Assembly: GCA_947084935.1 (NCBI GenBank)
Contig: CAMTUH010000011.1
Coordinates: forward strand, 17,769 to 81,768
DNA length: 64,000 nt
Source of the DNA: CAMTUH01 sp947084935
GTDB taxonomy: Bacteria > Pseudomonadota > Gammaproteobacteria > Coxiellales > Coxiellaceae
Direction of reading: 5' to 3'
The notes beneath the pieces are model-generated. The model did not search any database. It saw only the letters and a list, made by a program, of their open reading frames with translations, and had not been told where the DNA came from. The position numbers and the translations under genes were made by a program. Below, in pieces: positions 61,161-64,000 of the stretch; position 1 is the stretch's first letter; each line of letters starts with the position of its first letter.

Positions 61161-62804
61161 ATGAAAACACCCCAACCACAACGCGACATCCTAGTGACTG
61201 CAGCATTACCTTATGCTAACGGCGCCATTCACATCGGCCACCTCGTCGAATACATCCAAGCCGACATCTGGGTCCGCTTCCAGCGGCTGTGCGGAAATCG
61301 CTGTCTTTTCATTTGTGGTGATGACGCGCACGGAACCCCGATCATGATATCCGCCCAAAAGAAAGGCATTACCCCGGAAGAACTGATTGCGCAAACCTAC
61401 GCGGATCACACCCGCGACTTTGCCGACTTCCACATCGGCTTCGATAATTTTTACACGACGCACTCACCCGAAAATCGGGAATTATCTGAAGCCATTTACT
61501 ACCGCTTAAAAAAAAATGGGGATATTTTTTCAAAAACCATCTCGCAAGCATTCGATCCGATTAAAAACATTTTCTTACCCGATCGTTTCATTCGCGGCAC
61601 TTGTCCGCGCTGCGGCGCTGAAGATCAGTACGGGGATAATTGTGAAGTCTGTGGGGCCACCTACACTCCAACCGAATTAATCAATCCCGTTTCCGCTTTA
61701 TCCGGCACGAAACCCATTGAAAAACAATCCGAGCATTTCTTTTTCTCTTTAGAAAAATATGCGGATATGTTGCAACAATGGATTACGGCCGGACATCTTC
61801 AACCTCAAGTGGCCAACAAATTAAAGGAATGGTTTGTGGAGGGGCTCAAACCCTGGGATATTTCTCGAGACACCCCCTATTTTGGATTTGAAATTCCCGA
61901 CGCACCCAACAAATATTTTTACGTGTGGTTAGACGCACCCATCGGCTACATGGCCAGCTTAAAAAATCTCACTAAAAAACAGCCGGAAATTCGCTTTGAC
62001 GATTACTGGAAGAAAGACAGCGACAAAGAGTTATACCACTTCATTGGTAAAGACATCGTATATTTTCACGCACTGTTTTGGCCCGCCATGCTTTCCGGAG
62101 CGAATTACCGTCTCCCCACAGCGATTTTCGTACACGGTTATTTAACGATTAATGGGCAGAAAATGTCAAAATCCCGCGGCACTTTCATTACGGCGCGTCA
62201 TTACTTGGATCATTTAAATCCCGAATATTTACGCTATTATTTTTCGGCAAAATTAAATCCACAAGTGGAAGACATCGATCTCAACCTCCCGGATTTCGTT
62301 CAACGCGTCAATGCAGACCTCGTCGGAAAATACGTCAACATCGCCAGCCGCTGCGCGGGATTTATCACTAAACAATTCGATGGACGATTAGCCGATAAAC
62401 TACCCAATCCCAGCTTATTCGATCACTTCGTTAATATCCGCGATGAAATTACCGAAAACTATGAATCATTAAATTATAATAAAGCGGTTCGCATCATCAT
62501 GGAATTAGCGGATCAAGCCAACCAATACATCGATCAACAAAAACCGTGGGCGCTCGCCAAACAAAACGGAAAAGAAAAAGAGGTTCAAGCCGTCTGCACG
62601 CAAGGATTGAATTTATTTAAAATTCTCACCACGTATTTAAAACCCATTTTGCCCGACACCGCGAAAAAAGCCGAATGGTTTTTAAACATCGAACCTTTAT
62701 CGTGGCACGACATTGAAAAACCCCTACTTGCCCACAACATCAATCCGTTTCAACCGCTGATGCAGCGAATCGCGCCCGATGTAGCCGAACAATTAACGCA
62801 ATGA
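61161..62804 (+). CDS. metG: Methionyl-tRNA synthetase
   Basis: This class I synthetase charges tRNA-Met. It has the HIGH motif in AALPYANGAIHIGHLVEYIQAD, a zinc knuckle with four Cys (CPRCGAEDQYGDNCEVCGATY), and KMSKS in GQKMSKSRGTF. The anticodon-binding helices end at about residue 547. The usual C-terminal Trbp111 dimerisation domain is absent. ATG 61161 (MKTPQPQRD) is likely, but 61140 is possible. Confidence 0.95.
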   Translation: MKTPQPQRDILVTAALPYANGAIHIGHLVEYIQADIWVRFQRLCGNRCLFICGDDAHGTPIMISAQKKGITPEELIAQTYADHTRDFADFHIGFDNFYTTHSPENRELSEAIYYRLKKNGDIFSKTISQAFDPIKNIFLPDRFIRGTCPRCGAEDQYGDNCEVCGATYTPTELINPVSALSGTKPIEKQSEHFFFSLEKYADMLQQWITAGHLQPQVANKLKEWFVEGLKPWDISRDTPYFGFEIPDAPNKYFYVWLDAPIGYMASLKNLTKKQPEIRFDDYWKKDSDKELYHFIGKDIVYFHALFWPAMLSGANYRLPTAIFVHGYLTINGQKMSKSRGTFITARHYLDHLNPEYLRYYFSAKLNPQVEDIDLNLPDFVQRVNADLVGKYVNIASRCAGFITKQFDGRLADKLPNPSLFDHFVNIRDEITENYESLNYNKAVRIIMELADQANQYIDQQKPWALAKQNGKEKEVQAVCTQGLNLFKILTTYLKPILPDTAKKAEWFLNIEPLSWHDIEKPLLAHNINPFQPLMQRIAPDVAEQLTQ

Positions 62805-63214
62805 CTCTGAAAAAAGTTAAAATTCGTGAAGACGACTGCATCGGATGCACCAAATGCATCGCCGTGTGTCCCACCGATGCAATCATTGGCGCTTCCCAAC
62901 TCATGCACACCGTCATTTCCGACGCCTGCATCGGTTGCGATTTGTGTATACCGCCCTGTCCGGTGGACTGCATCGATTCTATCCCCGCACAACCCTTATC
63001 CGCCGATGAGAAACGTATTTACGCCGCTTACTGGCGCGACCGCCATCAACAACGCAAGAAACGCCTTGCCCGTGAAAAAGAGGATCGCCAAAAGAAACAC
63101 GAAGCGGCTAAACTGCTGCACGCACCGAAACAAACCGTGGCGGCGCGGCAACGCGCCATAGCAGATGCCGTTGCACGCGTTCACGCAAAAAGGAAAAGCC
63201 ATGAACCCAACTAA
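62801..63214 (+). CDS. RnfB-like 2[4Fe-4S] ferredoxin
   Basis: This 137-residue protein has two cluster motifs: CIGCTKCIAVCPTDAI (about 13-28) and CIGCDLCIPPCPVDCI (about 43-58). A long basic helical tail follows (KKRLAREKEDRQKKHEAAKL). This matches the C-terminal ferredoxin half of RnfB, but the N-terminal membrane helix and first Fe-S domain are missing. The start overlaps metG (ATGA) and nth follows. No other rnf gene is nearby, so it may act as a soluble electron carrier, perhaps for the Nth cluster. Confidence 0.88.
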   Translation: MTLKKVKIREDDCIGCTKCIAVCPTDAIIGASQLMHTVISDACIGCDLCIPPCPVDCIDSIPAQPLSADEKRIYAAYWRDRHQQRKKRLAREKEDRQKKHEAAKLLHAPKQTVAARQRAIADAVARVHAKRKSHEPN

Positions 63215-63848
63215 ACGCGAAGAAATCTTCCGTCGTTTTCAAGAAAGAAACCACCAGCCGGTGACCGAATTACTCTATCATTCCCCTTTTGAACTGCTGA
63301 TTTCCGTTATTTTATCCGCACAAGCTACCGACGTAAGCGTCAACAAAGCCACAAAAATTTTATACCCTGCCGCTAACACGCCTAAAAAAATCCTTGCACT
63401 CGGCGAATCGGGCCTAAAAAAATACATAAAAACTATCGGTCTTTATAACAGCAAAGCGAAAAACATCATTAAAACGTGCCAAATACTGGTTGAAAAATTT
63501 GATTCCACCGTACCTGCAACTCGAGAAGATTTGGAATCTTTACCGGGCGTCGGTCGAAAAACAGCGAACGTGCTGTTAAACACGTTATTCGGTCATCCCA
63601 CCATTGCCGTCGACACGCATATTTTTCGCGTATCCAATCGCACGCGTATCGCGACGGGAAAAACACCTTTGGAAGTCGAAAAAAAACTACTGAAAGTAAT
63701 CCCTAAAAAATACCTCCACAACGCCCATCATTGGTTAGTCTTACACGGCCGATACATTTGCACCGCCCGCCCCCCCAAATGTCCGGAGTGTTTTATAAAC
63801 GATTTGTGTGAGTACCCCGATAAGACTCAATTTTGTGGGCCAGATTGA
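63201..63848 (+). CDS. nth: Endonuclease III
   Basis: Nth is a DNA glycosylase/AP lyase for oxidised pyrimidines. The helix-hairpin-helix contains the catalytic Lys in SLPGVGRKTANVLLN, and the Asp is in VDTHIFRV. A C-x6-C-x2-C-x5-C [4Fe-4S] loop (CTARPPKCPECFINDLC) lies at the end. The 215 residues start from ATG 63201, preceded by AAAAGGAAAA. Confidence 0.96.
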   Translation: MNPTKREEIFRRFQERNHQPVTELLYHSPFELLISVILSAQATDVSVNKATKILYPAANTPKKILALGESGLKKYIKTIGLYNSKAKNIIKTCQILVEKFDSTVPATREDLESLPGVGRKTANVLLNTLFGHPTIAVDTHIFRVSNRTRIATGKTPLEVEKKLLKVIPKKYLHNAHHWLVLHGRYICTARPPKCPECFINDLCEYPDKTQFCGPD

Positions 63849-63873
63849 GATTGAGTTCGGGGTGTTATAAAGC

Positions 63874-64000
63874 GCAAATAAAGCGCAGGGCGAAGCGGAA
63901 CTCGCATGAAGCAAAGCTTCATGCCCGCTGAGCGCCCGAGCCAACGATGGCGAGGGCAGCTTGCAAGCGAAGCATGGAATGCGTAGCGCCGCAAGGGCCA
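63874..64000. mobile_element. Third copy of the MITE-like repeat, cut by the window end
   Basis: From GCAAATAAAGCGCA on, it matches positions 37978 onward of the mraY-murD element with few differences. The GCATGAAGC/GCTTCATGC hairpin (63904-63924) is included. The outer inverted repeat of the 37945 element is not present on the left side; the right end lies beyond the window. Confidence 0.75.

Noticed and set aside
63741..63944. Minus-strand 67-codon frame at the end of nth
   Set aside because: Half is repeat-element sequence and the other half is antisense to nth.

Overview
The window looks like a chromosomal segment of a gammaproteobacterium, most probably Coxiella burnetii or a very close relative. 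The evidence is a complete type IV pilus gene set, a compact mra/mur/fts division cluster, several short intergenic inverted-repeat elements, and large helical or repeat-rich proteins of unknown function typical of an intracellular pathogen with a Dot/Icm effector repertoire. The species name is inferred from gene content and order, because no search could be run.

Region 1 (1-18.9 kb) is the type IV pilus region. On the minus strand lie the 5' part of an outer-membrane beta-barrel gene, a PilF/PilW pilotin, and pilQ-P-O-N-M. Divergently on the plus strand run a fimT/gspH, pilW, pilX and pilV-like minor pilin series, a DUF4124 protein that probably starts at ATT, and pilT. An AT-rich two-gene cassette (circularly permuted ATP-grasp plus FcoT-like hotdog protein) and tRNA-Thr(CGT) interrupt the pilus genes. 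Then follow pilA-B-C-D, coaE, queF and zapD.

Region 2 (19-24 kb) holds a RelE/ParE-RHH toxin-antitoxin pair with a palindromic operator, a small secreted protein behind a promoter containing a C9 tract, a decayed brnT-brnA pair fused to the end of mutT, secA, and a DciA-like (DUF721) gene. A 1148-aa helical protein with a C-terminal HEPN-type motif follows (24.1-27.6 kb).

Region 3 (27.6-46 kb) is the cell-wall and division cluster, all on the minus strand. In transcription order it is mraZ, rsmH, ftsL, ftsI, murE, murF, mraY, murD, ftsW, murG, murC, murB, ftsQ, ftsA, ftsZ, lpxC. A 213-bp element with perfect 29-bp terminal inverted repeats sits between mraY and murD. ddl is absent from its usual place between murB and ftsQ. 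Three TGGGN-type repeats with 10-bp spacing mark the MraZ operator.

Region 4 (46-64 kb) is mixed metabolism and accessory genes: a TPR protein, yajQ, a small unknown gene, tdh and kbl (threonine degradation), a MITE-like element abutting rnpB (RNase P RNA), a metQ-type lipoprotein without its transporter partners, and an ilvB-ilvN-ilvC operon with an unusual ketol-acid reductoisomerase. These are followed by dcd, an Mrp/ApbC ATPase, a small two-TM protein, a 1146-aa protein with five 40-aa ankyrin-like repeats, metG, a short RnfB-like ferredoxin and nth. A further copy of the intergenic repeat runs off the right edge.
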